This document shows positions 6,924 through 8,034 of a stretch of DNA of 8,034 nucleotides, piece after piece. The position numbers were made by a program, and so were the translations under genes. A model generated the notes under the pieces. That model worked only from the letters and a program-made list of their open reading frames with translations, made no database searches and was not told the DNA's origin. Each line of letters starts with the position of its first letter. The first letter of the stretch is position 1. Source of the stretch: Acidobacteriota bacterium (GTDB lineage: Bacteria; Acidobacteriota; UBA890); assembly GCA_030609765.1 (NCBI GenBank), contig JAUWTE010000123.1, positions 1 to 8,034 on the forward strand, written 5' to 3'.

Positions 6924-8034
6924 CTATTGACTCGGGTGATGGTGTCGCGATTCCACGCGTTCGACGGTTACGTCGCTGTACAGGAGGTCGTGGTGGGGAT
7001 CGAATTCGAGCGTCTCTGGTGGCGCCGGGCAGATGATGCTGAAGCGAGTCGTGCCAGCCTCGAGCCAGACGACATGCTCGAGAGGTGGTGCCCCCACGAG
7101 TCTGACACGTAGTAGCGCGGGGCCCTCAACGCTCGCCTCATGCTGCTGAATGGTTCCAACGATCTGATGGGTCGAAGTTGTCGCGTCAGGGTTCTCCAGG
7201 ACCTCGTAGCGCAACTCGTAGCGGGGAATCTCGGCGGCCTCGACCCACCCGGCAAAGAACCAACCCAGATCCCTGCCGTAGACCTCTTCCGCGATGCGCC
7301 GAAAGTCCTGGGTCGACGCACTGGAGTTCGAGTATGTGGAATTGAACTGACGGAGTAGCTCGACGAACCGTTCACGCCCGATCAGGTTGCGCAGCATGTG
7401 GAGCACGAACGCGGCCTTGTGATAGTTCAGCGCGTAGGAGGAAGCGCCATCCTCCATATCGATACCGACACTCAACGGCTGCGGCTCCTCCGCTCCCAGG
7501 GCGATCCCCCGCGAATGACTCAACTCCTGCCGCATCATCTCCGCACCGTACGCGCTCTCCAGAAACATCAGTGCGGAGTAGGTCGGCAGCCCCTCTCGGA
7601 GCCAGTAGTCAGACCGCTTCGGGAACTCCACGAGGATGCTCCACCAGTTATGGGCGACCTCGTGGGCGAGAATCCGATATGGGAATGGCGAAGCAGGATC
7701 GACATCATCGGTTGATAGAATGGTCAACCCGGGGAGCGTCAACCCGTGCAGGCGCGAAGGTAGCACTGCCTCTACAACTGAGAAATCCGCTCGGTCGTAA
7801 CTCCCCATCGTGCGTCCGTAGAACTCGATGATCGCCAACGAGGTGCGCACGAACTCCTCTCCGATTTCGGCGTGTTCCTCAGAGAAAAACCCCCTGCCGA
7901 GAACCCCGCCGGATCTGATCTCGAGACGTCTAAAACGACCGACGATCAGCGGATGAAGAGGTGAGGGGCGAGCTTGGGTCCAGACATATCGACGTTCCCC
8001 TGACTCTTGGGCCACCGCGAGCCGGCCACTGGAG
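6924..8034 (-). CDS. M1-like (gluzincin) zinc metallopeptidase, partial (N-terminus beyond right edge)
   Basis: The frame is open through the right edge and reads 370 codons to a TAG at 6924-6926. A GTG at 8015 could be taken as the start, but the frame stays open upstream, no signal peptide follows it and the N-terminal M1 domain would be missing, so I treat the gene as cut by the window. Numbering from that GTG: H-E-V-A-H-N-W-W (118-125) is the zinc and catalytic motif (H118, E119, H122), and E141 in W-L-R-E-G-L-P-T-Y is the third zinc ligand, spaced as in M1. Y198 in N-Y-H-K-A-A-F-V-L-H-M-L matches the catalytic-tyrosine region. Residues 205-260 resemble the helical part, and about 265-355 a beta-sandwich ending D-P-H-H-D-L-L. 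The GAMEN substrate motif expected before HExxH is replaced by L-H-G-L-T-L-P-G-L-T-I-L (89-100), so aminopeptidase activity cannot be assumed. Location is unknown without the N-terminus; it could also be the end of a larger fusion protein. Confidence 0.88.
   Translation of the reverse strand, partial: SSGRLAVAQESGERRYVWTQARPSPLHPLIVGRFRRLEIRSGGVLGRGFFSEEHAEIGEEFVRTSLAIIEFYGRTMGSYDRADFSVVEAVLPSRLHGLTLPGLTILSTDDVDPASPFPYRILAHEVAHNWWSILVEFPKRSDYWLREGLPTYSALMFLESAYGAEMMRQELSHSRGIALGAEEPQPLSVGIDMEDGASSYALNYHKAAFVLHMLRNLIGRERFVELLRQFNSTYSNSSASTQDFRRIAEEVYGRDLGWFFAGWVEAAEIPRYELRYEVLENPDATTSTHQIVGTIQQHEASVEGPALLRVRLVGAPPLEHVVWLEAGTTRFSIICPAPPETLEFDPHHDLLYSDVTVERVESRHHHPSQ

Noticed and set aside
6924..8015. 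Treating the GTG at 8015 as the true start of a small 363-residue peptidase.
   Set aside because: The frame stays open to the window edge, there is no signal peptide, and the N-terminal domain normal for M1 enzymes would be absent. A partial gene is the simpler reading.

Overview
This is a GC-rich (about 60 %) bacterial chromosomal window with ordinary, densely packed genes. A lipoprotein with a signal peptide, a lipid or polysaccharide flippase-like membrane protein and a full-length DnaE replicase point to a Gram-negative-type, probably environmental or uncultured bacterium. The sequence alone does not let me place it in a phylum. I see no mobile element, CRISPR array, tRNA, rRNA or phage gene.

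Layout from left to right. (1) 1-443, minus strand: the 5' part of a secreted lipoprotein gene that runs off the left edge. (2) 548-2068, minus: a class I flavin disulfide oxidoreductase of the dihydrolipoamide dehydrogenase / mercuric reductase superfamily, lying 104 bp upstream of the lipoprotein gene and possibly co-transcribed with it. (3) 2069-2206: a divergent intergenic region with a plausible promoter for dnaE. (4) 2207-5785, plus: dnaE, the replicative DNA polymerase III alpha subunit, complete, with all nine PHP metal ligands in place. (5) 5769-6836, minus: a UPF0104 / lysylphosphatidylglycerol-synthase-type membrane protein, whose 3' end overlaps the 3' end of dnaE by 17 bp. (6) 6924-8034, minus: the C-terminal part of an M1-like (gluzincin) zinc metallopeptidase that enters from the right edge.

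The genes do not form one obvious pathway. The minus-strand pair at the right (peptidase then flippase-like protein, 87 bp apart) may share a transcript, as may the pair at the left (flavoenzyme then lipoprotein). dnaE stands alone, divergent from one pair and convergent with the other. No stretch longer than about 140 bp lacks a gene.

I did not find a convincing new biological system. The points most worth a second look are the apparently proofreading-competent PHP domain of DnaE, the altered His/Glu dyad and His/acid-rich insert in the flavoenzyme, the missing GAMEN motif in the M1-like peptidase, and the possible nearly leaderless dnaE mRNA.
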